Program-made: the position numbers and the translations under genes
Source of the DNA: Siphonodentalium dalli
Lineage: Eukaryota > Mollusca > Scaphopoda > Gadilida > Siphonodentaliidae
Reading direction: 5' to 3'
Length of the DNA: 64,000 nt
Assembly: GCA_032622095.1 (NCBI GenBank)
Contig: CP136061.1
Coordinates: 12,605,287 to 12,669,286 of the forward strand
Shown: positions 46,806-58,113 of the stretch, piece by piece
Layout: the number at the start of each line of letters is the position of its first letter
How positions within the stretch are numbered: the first letter of the stretch is position 1
Notes under the pieces: generated by a model
What the model was told of the DNA's origin: nothing
Database searches by the model: none
The model's input: the letters and a program-made list of their open reading frames with translations, nothing else

Positions 46806-48349
46806 GGGTCCGTGAAGATTCGGCGGAGGGAAGATTCGGCAGGGAAGATTCGGCGGGTTTTATCGGCCGAATCTTCCTAGGTTTATACCAATATATTGGG
46901 ACGGGATATTTTATGTTTTAAGTTTTATGAATTATGTGGATGAATAAATTAAATGAAGCTATTACTTTTTATGATGTTTTGTTTGACATTATTTGCATGT
47001 TTTATGAGTGAATGTTTTTCAAGAATAAATTACTTTTATTTTTACTTTTGTTATTAGTTTTATGATGTTTTGTCATTAGTTTGTTTGACATATTTTATGA
47101 GATTATTTTAGGTTTATGATAAGTTTATTGTGAATATATTGAAGTTATTACTTACAAATTACGTGGTAAATCCAAATATCACGCTCGAACACTATAAGGA
47201 ATTATGATTAATGAAGATTCAATGAGAAAACGAATAAAATTTTTGACAGTTGTTCACACTCTGTTCATGTTGGCACCAAGTGTTTGTATAACAGTCGGTA
47301 GAATATACAGAGTCGTCTTTCTGATGCTGATATGATCTCAGTGAGAACTATTCGATGTTTGTTTAGATAAGTTTGCTGAGTGCATTTCAGTTAGAACTGA
47401 TCAGTTGTTTGTTTTACCGCATCAGATCTAACGACTTTTAGACTATATAGTTGAATGAAATTGACTTCACCATATCACATCTTCATCATGCCTTCGTACA
47501 ATCTCCGTCAAAAGCAGCTCATAGACTACCCGTGTATTAAGTGTAATAGGAATGTACGTCCTCGTCAGCAAGCAGTTGACTGCGACACATGCGGCAAATG
47601 GCAACACAGAACATGCAATACCGGCATTTCTCAGCGACAGTATTTCCAGGCCAAGGAGGGTTTGATTGAAATAAGTTTCAATTGCTCATCATACCGACTA
47701 CAAGACACGTCAGCCTTTTCGACAGCTCCGTCCAATGCGTCCATAGCTGCATCAATGCTTCAAGAAGAAAGGTAGATATTCAATTTGTAAATCAGATCGT
47801 TTTATATACAGCTCGTTTCTTTATCGCGATTCCGTTCAATTTAAAAATTGTACCTGTATTCTTCAAATTAAAATCTATACTTATATGTGAATTTCAGTGG
47901 AACTTCATCATCAATCAACTCCATTGACAGAACGATCCACGATTTAGTTGGTCTACTGGAAGATCAACCGATGGACACAGAAATAGATACAAAGATCAGC
48001 GACCTATGGGCAAAATACAATGTATTTTAAATTGTGTTGTTTGTATTTCTGTTACACCTTATGTTATATCAGCTTGTGTAAATATGTTTCATCCATTCTA
48101 ATAAAATATGTCATTACTAAAATGAGTTAATCAAGACCCTATAATCTCTCTAATTAGTTGTTATTGTTAGTGTTACAACAAAGAATAAGTGCGCACACAA
48201 GCTTAGTCCCACATAAGCCGTAATCCCCAAGCCGTAATTAGTTAGATCAAACGACTGGCGGAATCTTCCCAGCCGAATCTTCCCAGCCGAATCTTCCCTG
48301 CCGAATCTTCCCTCCGCCGAAAAATACCTGGCCGAATCTTCCCGTTCCC
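46806..48349 (+). mobile_element. 1.54-kb MULE-like transposon with 8-bp target duplication
   Basis: Ends gggtccgtgaagattcggc and gccgaatcttcccgttccc with several further gaagattcggc / gccgaatcttcc units inside each end. atttggac flanks both sides (46798-46805, 48350-48357); the opposite arm of the host foldback keeps the unoccupied site with one atttggac, proving the insertion and its duplication. Carries one intron-containing gene. Confidence 0.88.
47488..48030 (+). CDS. PHD-finger protein encoded by the MULE-like element (two exons)
   Basis: Join 47488-47771 and 47898-48030: donor AAG|GTAGAT, acceptor TTTCAG|TG, frame kept, 138 aa; an ATG at 47455 would add 11 residues but has a poorer start context (no purine at -3). 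The first exon has C-x2-C, C-x2-C, H-x2-C in PHD order (PCIKC, DCDTCGKWQHRTC) preceded by YNLRQ; the eighth ligand expected after FNC is Tyr (FNCSSY), so the second zinc site is weakened. Exon 2 encodes an acidic helical tail and TAA; AATAAA follows at about 48101. Similar PHD modules begin larger MULE/FLYWCH genes in bivalves as I recall; here no transposase follows. Role unknown, perhaps DNA or chromatin binding. Confidence 0.72.
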
Positions 48350-48403
48350 ATTTGGACTCTATAACATTTTGGAAAAATTGGGTCCACAAAGCCCTTAAGT
48401 TAA

Positions 48404-48920
48404 AACAACAAACCCTTTTCTAACAAACATTTTATGCTACAGTATTTTACATAGAGATCTAAGTATTTTAGGTTTTATATTTATTTTTTAACCTGCCATG
48501 TGTGGGGTGCTCTTAATTAAAGGAGGGATCTCCTACACTGAACTGAACTGAATTACATTTTCCGAAATCAAAATTTGTTGGTTGGAGATAACGAACTTAG
48601 CGAGTTGGTTGCTTTTATATCCTAACCTGCGGGATGGTTCCATAATGGGACAAATCTTTGCGGAACGAACTTATCACAAGCAGTTATAATATTTCGATAA
48701 ACCATAGACATAATGACAAAACTGAATATGCTGCTACGATAATTTGACAAATTAACAATTATTTTTCCACGGGAGACAACCGAAGGTCAAAACTCAAAAA
48801 AGATAATTTCCGGTGATTTCTAATTGCGCTTCTCGCGTCCGGTAGGAGTGACTAAACACCGAGAAGAAAAAAGTATTGCCCTGCGCTTTCAGCAATATGA
48901 ACCAATAATGGCAATATGCT
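48404..48920. other. AT-rich intergenic stretch
   Basis: No gene, RNA or repeat end recognised; a short cactgaactgaactgaatt run near 48536. Confidence 0.5.
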
Positions 48921-48927
48921 GAAAAAA

Positions 48928-49016
48928 ACATCTGGCTTATTTAAACTTGTCTATAAACCATCTGGCATATTTAAACGTGACTATAACCCATCTGGCTTAT
49001 TTAAACGTGACTATTA
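48928..49016. repeat. ~32-bp tandem repeat, three units
   Basis: catctggcttatttaaacgt plus gactataa(c)c, three times. Confidence 0.85.
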
Positions 49017-50520
49017 CAAGCTAAGGCTGGAAATAAGACCACATATTATGGGATAAGAACTTTTGGGTTAGCCATTACGAGTTGGAAAAAATTAGATTCA
49101 AGATTCAATAAGATTTAATTGGTATTCAATATTTTTACAGTAGATATACATTTATAACAACAGGACCCCACAAAAAGTTTAACTTGCAAGGGCAGGGCCC
49201 TTATGCTTGTATAATGATGCAGTATAATGTGTAGGCCTACCGGTACGTATATTGGGTATGTATGGTGCGTGTGCGTATTTATGTCGCAGGGATTTCTTTC
49301 TCTCATGGAAATCGTTGTATACACATGTGTGAATAATGGTATACATGTGTATATATGACAGTCAAATTTAAGTTGTATGAGTCCGAGAACACGTGTAGGC
49401 CTATCTAATTTCTTTCGTCGCCATGAGGATTGGAGGTGAATAAATTGGAAAGGTCTCACCTTAAAATATCTTTATATATATTGATGATATCAGAATTTAG
49501 GTATACAGCGCGGTACATATCGTCTGTTACATGTATACATGTGACTGAGGCTTCTACAGATCTTCGGAGTAAGAATTCCTCTGCAATTACCAAAGTACAA
49601 CAATAGTAAATGAACTGAACATTTGCTAGATACTTTGTTATTTATTTCATGTATTACTGACTTAGATTTACTTTATAACTGACAGTGACTACTGTGCTTC
49701 ATGCACTTGAAATATTGAAACTCACCCCTTCACCATGAAAATGTTGAAATGATAATTAAAAGTGTAAATATATAATGACTTAAAAAGTATTTAACTATAA
49801 AAGTATGAACTATGAATATATGCCGCCATCCGAATTGATATTAATAATTGAAACCTTCAAGGTTTAGATTTGACCTTTGACCGAACTGAGTAAATTTCCT
49901 GAAAGTGAAATATTATCTCATGAAAACAATTGTAATATCTGTAATAATAACATACGATGTATAAGAATTGTATTTACCTTGCCGGTGAGACAAAAGAAAC
50001 ACTCCCAACTATCTTTTTAGGACTTTTTGGCAATGTGTGTGTAGTTTCGTATGGAGGTGGTCAAGAAGGGTTTAGGTGGGGGTGAGATGGAGATTGTACT
50101 TAATTTTTTCTATGCTCTTTCTGGTAGCTAATATGATTATCTAATGTCTTCATGCTGCGACCTGTGCGATCATCTGTGCAATACTTGTATATTTTTTCAG
50201 GAATGTGAGGAATAACAGTATTTTTAGGTGGTCAATGAAATATCGGGTGTGAATACTGCTTGATTTGGTGGAGGAATTAGTTACGGTCATGATTAAGTTA
50301 TGATGAAACATATACATCCATAGAAATCACGAGACAGAAGCATGCTGTCCAGAGAATATACGACAAGACACATACATGAATGATGATGATCCATGCAGAA
50401 TGAATGAGGATGTATATGCATTGTGGTCTGAACATGATGCTATGTTTAATTGTCCACATATTCTAGCTCATTCAACTCCTTTACTAGGATTTTTTTGGCA
50501 TTATTAGTATAAGAGCAATT
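49017..50520. other. Intergenic, no feature recognised
   Basis: AT-rich, short open frames only. A minus-strand donor-like site (accttgcc at about 49978-49985) follows a short open stretch but nothing supports an exon. Confidence 0.4.
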
Positions 50521-50524
50521 ATTT

Positions 50525-51530
50525 TGATAAAGATCGAAAAAGATCATGAAACGGCGACCCGTTCCCCAAGCTGCAAAACAGAGTTCAGTCCTCTCGCTAC
50601 GCTATGTCTGACCGCTGCTGGCATGTGTATTTTCTTAATTAAATCTAATATTTTTTATAAAGTGTTTTTGTCAGTTGTGCCAATATGCTGGACGAACACA
50701 ACGACGGACGGAACCCACGGACAGATTCTTCAATACGGGGGAGCAGACAACCTCCTCATATACGCCCCTGCCAATGAGGACGACTCCATTAGCTATACAC
50801 ATCGCATAATGGCAAATCTACAGATAGAATCTTAAGATACAAACGCGTGGTCGGTCACTCGACACGAATGCCAGGAGAAGGTCGGCAAAATACCATATGG
50901 ACTGGCTGACCACTCGAAACAATCTGTAGATAGAATCAAGAAGATAATACCGGTACCTGGTTGGCTGATCTTGGAGCGCTTCTTCGATCACTCGACAAGA
51001 ATACCCAAGGCGCACCGCGTCAAAGAGACGCATAAGTAACCCGAACATTCGTAGCCATGAAGTCAGTATTCAGTATCCTCTGAGACATCCGGCAGTCAAC
51101 ACACGTTCCCGCAACGACGACAGCAGATACACATCGAGAAGAAAAGACTAGCAAGCGAGATGGCTGAGAATACAAGGTAAACTAAAATTCTTGTAGTTCC
51201 GAACAACGCATCCCCGATGTATCGTCGACAAGGCAATGACAGCAGACGACAGGCCGATATACCGGTACTCAACTAGAGAGCAACGACTCAACCCACGAAG
51301 ACACAAGAGATCCCCAATTCACGCAGACGACAGGAAGACGCACTTAGCATATGAAGACACGAGAAGCCCCCGATTCATGCAGACAACAGGGAGACGCATG
51401 CACTTAACCTATGAAGTCACGAGAAGCCCCACGATTCACGCAGACGACGGGAAGACGAACCCAACTAGGAGAAGCCATACCGACGACCCGAAGATATATC
51501 TTATTGAACTGTTTGTAAATAAATGATCAA
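50525..51530 (+). other. GC-richer unrecognised segment with internal repeats
   Basis: Composition shifts sharply to GC-rich, purine-rich text. Two internal repeats: ggtcggtcactcgacac(g/-)aatgcc-like motifs at 50850-51010 and three ~60-bp units (cgattcacgcagacgacagg, aagacgcacttagc) at about 51310-51475. A short A/T-rich end with aataaat at 51518 follows. Looks like part of an old retroelement; no domain seen. Confidence 0.35.
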
Positions 51531-52352
51531 ATCATTTTAATGTATGAACGTTATATGGCCCCCGTCTTGGCACACAGTTACAATTCATTCTGGCTTGATC
51601 TATAGACAATTTTCAAATGAATATGGACAGTTGAGTTTCTTTTTCGATAGAAATTAGAACAAATAAAAAAGAAAATATACATGCCAGACGAAAACAATTC
51701 TAATGTCGTATAAGAGAACCGAGAAAATAACAGTTGAGTGTATTTGCCGCGAGCTTGCAATACGTCAACATAATAACATGTCAATCGTCAAGGCGTTTGT
51801 AATTTTGTTGGCAATGGGTGTTTGGTTATAACCAGTAATATATCTGGTGTATCAATGCAATGGCTGTTGCATGTTTGGCGATGAACCTTTCACCCAATCG
51901 GAACGTATGCGCCCTTTGTGAACACACGCATCATATACGTGACGTATGTACATGTACATATTGTCATAATTATCATAACTTTAGTTTGGCACGTCCGATT
52001 TATATATATAATCAACTATATTCATGTATAGGGGGGGGGGGCAAGGAGTGAAGAATAATCGATGTCCGATACCGTTTGAAAAGTTATTTCATTACATTTA
52101 CTCAATTGAATACGCCGAAGAGTCTTATCTGTCTGGGATTATTTCTTTACGCGGGAAAACGCCGCTCCTCCAAAATCGGCTCCTGCAATCAGCATTGTAT
52201 ATATATATACAGATACAGAAGTCGGAATTTTGAATTCGGATCTTTATTCAGTGATCTCGAATGAGACATTTCAGCATGACACACTTGGTATCTGACAGAG
52301 TTCTGATTTTTGTCAGAAAATCATGACCAGGTTGCGATCCCCGGTCCGCCGG

Positions 52353-52354
<2 letters not shown>

Positions 52355-52444
<90 letters not shown>
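52355..52444. repeat. (GA)n microsatellite, ~45 units
   Basis: Uninterrupted ga dinucleotides. Open frames over it (Arg-Glu or Ser-Leu repeats) are artefacts. Confidence 0.98.
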
Positions 52445-52445
<1 letters not shown>

Positions 52446-53412
52446 ACTATACCACGGTACGCTATTTACGCGTGTACGGTACCTCTCGGCTACCGACTTG
52501 CGTCTTTCCGCGTGCGTTTTATGAAATAGTTCCAATTATTTTGCATAATGTACTTAAACAATACAAATATCAACGATGTGATAGGACTGCAAGGAATGAT
52601 CATATTTACATATCATATTTGCACCTTTCTGCGGGCCGTTATCTTGTAGTCAGACCTCCGTGTAATTTCATTAATAAGAAGAGTGCAAGAGGAATAACTC
52701 GAAACAATTTTCAACGGAATATGCCGAATATATCCGAAATGTTCCGATATATATAATTTGTAAACAAGCACCTTGCAGGTCAGAGGTCAACCGTATCGGA
52801 AATAACGTCTAAAGGTGAAAGTCATTGCACATGCGAGGTAGAACATTTCTGCGCCATCATCAAGAAAGAAAATGTTTTGCTCGAAAATAATGGCGAAATT
52901 GTGATTATTTCCTTTGGCTACGACCATGTTATGTCCGTATAATGCTGCGGTATTAAATAGCCGATTCTGCTAACCATTTCAGCGAATTAATTATGGTAAG
53001 GCGATAGAAATATGCACTGTTTTTCTACCTGATTGACGTGTTTATAAAATGAAGTGGCTCGCACTTGATTATTGGTTGTCAAACTCTCAAAACTTCCGCT
53101 GTTCTTTAGTGCAAATTTACTGTCGTTTCTGTTCAAAAACATTGATCTTTCCAAGTATGCGATAATTAGATGTCAATTTTTCTAATTTACATTGTCAAGT
53201 TAGACTGAATAAAATAGTTTCAATTGCAGTTTTATTGAAATTGGAAAGCACTTCATAACAATTTCACTGCAGGTGAGACTAAGAGTAAAAGAGTCTATCC
53301 CATCTGTGTGTGTCTTGCCAAAAGGTCTTTTAAGGTGTGTGGTAGCTTGTTGCAGATCTATATGTATTGCCCATTGTATTCACCAAGCAACCAGTCGTCG
53401 CGATAACCACCA
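52445..53412. other. Intergenic, no feature recognised
   Basis: Ordinary AT-rich sequence without clear repeats or coding sense. Confidence 0.4.
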
Positions 53413-54475
53413 CACATATTCTTAAAATAAGTGTCCCTTTAACGCTGTCCTCAGCTGTTTACGACATGGTCGGAACATCAACACAATGCAGTCGTTGTTC
53501 CTAATCCCAAACTTAAACCCAAATACAACACTAACGCATGGAAGGTACATTGTGACCGCATTGAAGTTTAATAAGGACCCCGTTGAAGTTTATCATGGAC
53601 CGCATTGAAGTTTAATGTGTTGCCTCGGGAGTCAACGCGGCCATGTAATGTCAGCGCTGAATTGTGTTTTAAGTTAACCTATTTTGTAGTATATCTTTTA
53701 ATTTTGTTTTATTTACCTGTATGTTCACATTTGACTTATTCTGTGTTTTTATTTTCCCTCTCCTAGTCTCCGTTCGGATGCCGTTCAAATTGATGTTGGA
53801 AAAATATCAATGATGACACAATAAATTAGCCCTTTGAGAGAAATAAGTCGTCATCTTCCCGGTTGATAATATACATGTATAACTATGAGGAAGCATTGGA
53901 ATGGCCCCCACACATGACGGAGAATCAACAACATACTAATATCACCGCCCTAATGAAATGCCTGACACACTATCAGAGGAAGAAACACCTGTGCATTATT
54001 AGGAAGAAATTCGGAACATCTTGACCGACTTGAAATAACAAGAGGATCTCAACCAAATGAAGACGATCTTGCTCAGAAACAAAACGAAACTATGGCCAGT
54101 TCCTTAATAGACTAATGCATTTTATAAGCCAACAAGACAGATACAAAATCGGCTTTACATGTATATGACAATATATCTGGCCGTCATATCGCTCGGCGGA
54201 CAAAACATGCCTGTCAGAGCATTATAAAGACGTCCCTACATATCACTGTTATGTTGCATTGGCAGCTATCTCGACCGCATTTGTTGCGTTGACGGTTACA
54301 CCGACCGCTTTATTGAATGGAGGGTTACCTTGACCGCATTGAAAATTACAACCGCGTTGGAGTAACATTACGACTGCGTTGTGTTAACACTAGAACCGCG
54401 TTTATGGTAATTTTTCAACGTGGTGTCATGGCAGTTCCAACGTGTTGAGAGGGACACTTATTTTGAGAATATGTG
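53413..54475. mobile_element. 1.06-kb TIR element with repetitive sub-termini
   Basis: cacatattcttaaaataagt + gtccctttaacg at the left mirrors gtgttgagagggacacttat + tttgagaatatgtg at the right. Just inside lie repeats of gaccgcattgaagttta (53560-53610) and gaccgcattgaa/gaccgc(a/t)tt variants (54270-54400). No target duplication found, no transposase. Same style as the other MULE-like elements. Confidence 0.6.
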
Positions 54476-54682
54476 TATATAGTGTATCCGGAGAAGTGGG
54501 GCCCCATGCTAAGTCGACCACTAGATCGTGCCTTGAATCTAAAGCTAGTAGAGATCATATTCCACCAGTACAAAACCTGGGAACCTTTTGAAGTTTTGAC
54601 AGGTAACATTATAAAGTCGAAAACATAATGCAGGGAATATATGTCTTAGTTATTATCTGTTTTGTGAGCCGTATCAAGCCTG

Positions 54683-54957
54683 AGTTTTAATGTGCCTGTC
54701 AATTGTAGAATGAGGTCCTTAGATGGTGAATTTATTGACGCTATCCTGCACAGCAGGCTGGCATCACCAAATTCACCCTCTTTGGGACCTCATTCTGCAT
54801 GGCCTCATCTGCAGTGGGAGACATGGACTCAGATTGAAGTTCCCAAATGGTGAATATTGTGATGTACACCCATTGGGAACCTCAATTATGCAATGTGTCG
54901 TCTGCCAATTTGGTGATATAGAGAAATTAAACTAAGAAAGAAATAGAATCTATGTGA
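54683..54957. mobile_element. MITE B, left part
   Basis: caagcctgagttttaatgtg, tgtcaattgtagaatgaggt, hairpin, then gtgatgtacacccattggga up to aaagaaatagaatctat. The complementary right part starts at 57248 with the same 17 bases. Confidence 0.78.
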
Positions 54958-55059
54958 CAAACACCTGAAGAGCTTAACCAAGCAAAATCTGTAAACCCAC
55001 TAAACTATAAACATAGTACTAGTATACCAAATACTTACCCTGCTGGACAAAACAAGTGT

Positions 55060-55375
55060 CCACTTAACCGCGGTGCGGTTAGCGGTGCCACAGCAGCCGA
55101 TATGCAACTACACCGCGGCTCCACCGGCTAACTACAGTTGGGCCGCGGGGTACTTGCCATTCGGCCCTGGTGTAGTTGCCGCGGTGTACGTTAATTAAAC
55201 TGAAAAAGATGATACAAACCAGAAATCTAATCATGGTGTTCATGCCATTCGGCCGGGTTGCAGTTGCCTTTCGGCCATGGTGTACTTGCCGTTCGGCCGC
55301 AGTGTACATTGCACTTGCCGTTTGGCAGCGGTGTACTTGCCGTTCGGCCTTGGTGCTCAACTACAGTTACAAACA
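55060..55375. repeat. GC-rich array of ttgccgttcggcc-type units
   Basis: gtgtacttgccgttcggcc and variants occur about six times on the plus strand, facing inverted cgcggtgtac / ccgcggctcc motifs; taaccgcggtgcggttagcgg at 55065 is a small dyad. It looks like a repetitive transposon end. Confidence 0.55.
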
Positions 55376-56374
55376 CTGACACCGTGGCCGAACGAACCTT
55401 TAATCTTGTAACTAATCATCCCAACTACTTACTATATTACACAAATTACAGCCGTGTCATCATCCAGCGATGTATAGCTCACCACAGACACAGAAGTCGA
55501 ACAATCCGACACATGTGAACCAACCTCAAATACGGATAATAGGAACGCCAAATGAAGGCGTGTCCTGTATCATCCCGCCAAAAGACACGAAAAATCTCCA
55601 CACGTGAAAATCAATATCCCCTAGAAAAAAATCCTTTATACAAGCCCACAAGAAATGTCCGAATTAAAATCGTCAAAGCGGAACAACACATACAACGAGT
55701 TAGTATCCAACAAACTAATATCTGCACACAGGAGCCATACGCACAAAAACAAAAAAAGACACTCCTTGAAGCTTCACCAGTGTTTCTGCTACTACGGCAG
55801 GCCATCCAGCAGCCTAAATCTCCTCCCAACATTGACTAAATATTGGCCACAAAATAGCCAGTCCTAGCTCAGCTCCCTTTTTACACAGGACGAGCGATCA
55901 CTAACACTGATGAATAAAGATTGCAAGGAATTCTGCACTTGGTGCCTGAATAAGACATGGTCAGTAGCGAGGACCCAGTGCACAGTTGTCTACACCATCC
56001 TGGGTAATGCTTTGTTGGCGAATGTTTAGTAGTAATCAGCCTCTTGTATTTTAATTTACATTAGATTTCTGTCTATAAGTTCCAACTTTCTGACCCACTA
56101 TTTCCCCTCAAAATGCACATTATACATCGGTAAGTCATTGGTGGGGGCTGAATTCTGAGCTACAGCCATGAATACGGGAGGTCTGGCAGTCGCTGCGTGC
56201 AGACATTCTACCTCAAAACAAGGTCTGTATCAAAGAAATGTTTAATTAAAAAAGTTGTGTCAAGTGCAAGGAAATGGCTACTTTTCAGTGATAAACAGCA
56301 AAATTTTCTCCCAACAGGGTGCGGGGTATGTGCTTCCCAAATACGGCCACATTTACCCAACCCCTAGCGGAAAC

Positions 56375-56837
56375 CCTGGCTTCACTTAACATTATACAAA
56401 TCAACAAAGAACTCACACAATCCCGACTTGACAAATCGGAATTCATTGCCAAACTCAATGCCTCATTCCCACTTATGGAAAGAAATGAGGCAGAAGAAGC
56501 AATAGATACACTCCTAACAAGACTCAATAGATACACTCCTAACAAGACTCAATAGATACACTCCTAACAAGACTCAATAGATACACTCCTAACAAGACTC
56601 AATAGATACACTCCTAACAAGACTCAATAGATACACTCCTAACAAGACTCAATAGATACACTCCTAACAAGACTCAATTTGGAGCTAAGAAAGAGGAATA
56701 TGGTCAGACTAGAATACCTAAAAAAGGAAAAGGTCAAAGACCCCTACTTCATTTCAGTCACTGAAATCAGACTGAAAAAAGATACCCTACCACGGAAACG
56801 CCCTCTAAAGCCAAAAGCACAAGTAAAACTTAACTAA
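56375..56837 (+). pseudogene. Open frame split by a 25-bp minisatellite
   Basis: The frame from about 56375 (ASLNIIQINKELTQSRLD, SFPLMERNEAEEAIDTLLTRLN) resumes after the array in the same frame (LELRKRNMVRLEYLKKEK ... LPRKRPLKPK) and stops at 56835-56837. Six extra 25-bp units (150 bp) keep phase but bring in TAG stops. Charged, helix-prone, no domain recognised; it abuts a hAT-like end at about 56357-56374, so the start is uncertain. Possibly part of a transposon protein. Confidence 0.5.
56501..56678. repeat. 25-bp minisatellite, seven units
   Basis: aatagatacactcctaacaa + gactc repeats exactly with a 25-base period starting at 56501, 56526, 56551, 56576, 56601, 56626 and 56651; the unit is a piece of the surrounding open frame (encoding IDTLLTRLN). 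Confidence 0.97.
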
Positions 56838-57245
56838 TATAATCAACATTGCCAAAGCTCTGCCCAGTATACAACTCCCAAATACTGGACAATAACCTAG
56901 TGGTACACCCCTCCGAAACCTGACAGGACATATACATGTACCTCAAACACTTGACAAAAGCACTCCACAAATAATTTATAAAAAATTAAACCGCTCCCAA
57001 CAATCTGTTTAAACTCTTACAACAAGAATCCAACAACACATTAGGGTTATATCAAATGCTCACAAAAGCTAGTCAGTAATCACAACTACCACTTATATCA
57101 TGTCAGATGTCTCACATACTGACTCAGACATCGAGAACAACACCCGACGTCAGCGAAACGTAATATAAAACTGGATGTTCCAACTAAGGATGAAATATCC
57201 TGAGGGCATGAACAGGTCAGACACCTTAGGGTAAATAATATTAAT
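56838..57245. other. Unrecognised A/C-rich stretch
   Basis: Plus strand rich in caacaa / actcacaa words. No domain, no repeat end; belongs to the sequence between the two MITE B parts. Confidence 0.4.
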
Positions 57246-57247
57246 CT

Positions 57248-57436
57248 AAAAAAGAAATAGAATCTATAGAAATTTGATAATAAAGAAACTTTCCAGAGAA
57301 GATGAGGCTTAAGCAGAATAAGGTCCCCAGAGGGTGAATTTAGTGATGTTAGCCTGCTATGCGGGATAGCTTCACTAAATTCACCCTCTGGGGACCTCAT
57401 TCTGCAAATGACAGGCACATTATTCTCAGACTTGAC
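57248..57436. mobile_element. MITE B, right part
   Basis: Starts aaagaaatagaatctat, then agaaatttgataataaagaa, hairpin, ctcattctgcaaatgacagg and a cacattattctcagacttga end. Confidence 0.78.
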
Positions 57437-57522
57437 CGATATCGCAATAAACATTGAATTAATTACCCAGGAGAAATTCCATAATTGCAAGCAACGCAAA
57501 GCAAAATCGCTCATAAAATCAT

Positions 57523-57609
57523 TTAACCCTTTATAGAGCCCTACATAGACTGGAGCAGACGACACTCTGCAGTGCATGCTTCCATCTGTGTGAGGCTCCC
57601 TGTGGGATA
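57523..57609. mobile_element. MITE D copy
   Basis: ttaaccctttatagagccct to ggctccctgtgggataa; 87 bp, nearly the same body as 21084-21170. Confidence 0.78.
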
Positions 57610-57616
57610 AATCTCT

Positions 57617-57680
57617 TAATTAATCCTTTACCCAACAAAACGCCCAAATAAAGCTTCAACAGCCTAAAATATCTTCGAGA
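57617..57680. mobile_element. piggyBac-like MITE A, left end only
   Basis: ttaatcctttacccaacaaa and aagcttcaacagcctaaaat, truncated after atatcttcga. Confidence 0.75.
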
Positions 57681-58113
57681 TAGCCACAAAGATTGCGCAC
57701 TTAATTGGTTAAATGTGAATTTGATCCATTTATGGATAATATTTACAATATATACCGACGATCACATAACGAAGTTAGTAAATTGATACACTCAGTCAAG
57801 TGATATACATGTATACATCGTCACTATTGTTACGACTGATGTAATGATTCGATTTGAGATTCGATGCGATTTGAAATTATTTGGCCGATTCGATTCGAGA
57901 TGAAAATGCCCGATTCGCAGGGCCCCAGTGTTATCTGGTCTCATGCTCCTTTTGCTGTCTGATTCTATTGGCTTCAAATTATACCATGAATATCCGCTAT
58001 TATCAGCTATCTGCTCCTGAGCACCCTTCACAATCCCGTGTGTATATAAACCAATTAGCCTACAATGCCACATAAACTGGTTCTGGAACAGTTCACCTAT
58101 TTTTGTAGCCGGT

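Larger units (their letters stand above)
45882..48403. mobile_element. Foldback element interrupted by a MULE-like insertion
   Basis: Left arm 45882-46210 (gggctttgtggacccaattt ... ttgtagtac mirror) matches in inverse 46530-46797 plus 48350-48403 (aaattgggtccacaaagccc). Without the insert it would be about 0.97 kb with ~330-bp arms. Arms differ at roughly 10%, so the foldback predates the insertion. No coding capacity of its own. Confidence 0.85.

Noticed and set aside
47455-47487. Upstream ATG for the PHD protein
   Set aside because: Weaker start context than the ATG at 47488, and the extra 11 residues look unstructured; kept only as an alternative.
51236-51526. Arg/Asp/His-rich 96-codon open frame
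   Set aside because: Translation of three ~60-bp repeats in an unrecognised segment; no domain.
52248-52756. Arg-Glu or Ser-Leu repeat protein
   Set aside because: Pure (GA)n microsatellite translation.
55030-55060. First coding exon of mpc2 (minus strand, CCAGCAGG|GTAAGT)
   Set aside because: It would join the next exon in the wrong phase and the upstream reading lacks the expected LRP..HPA-like residues.
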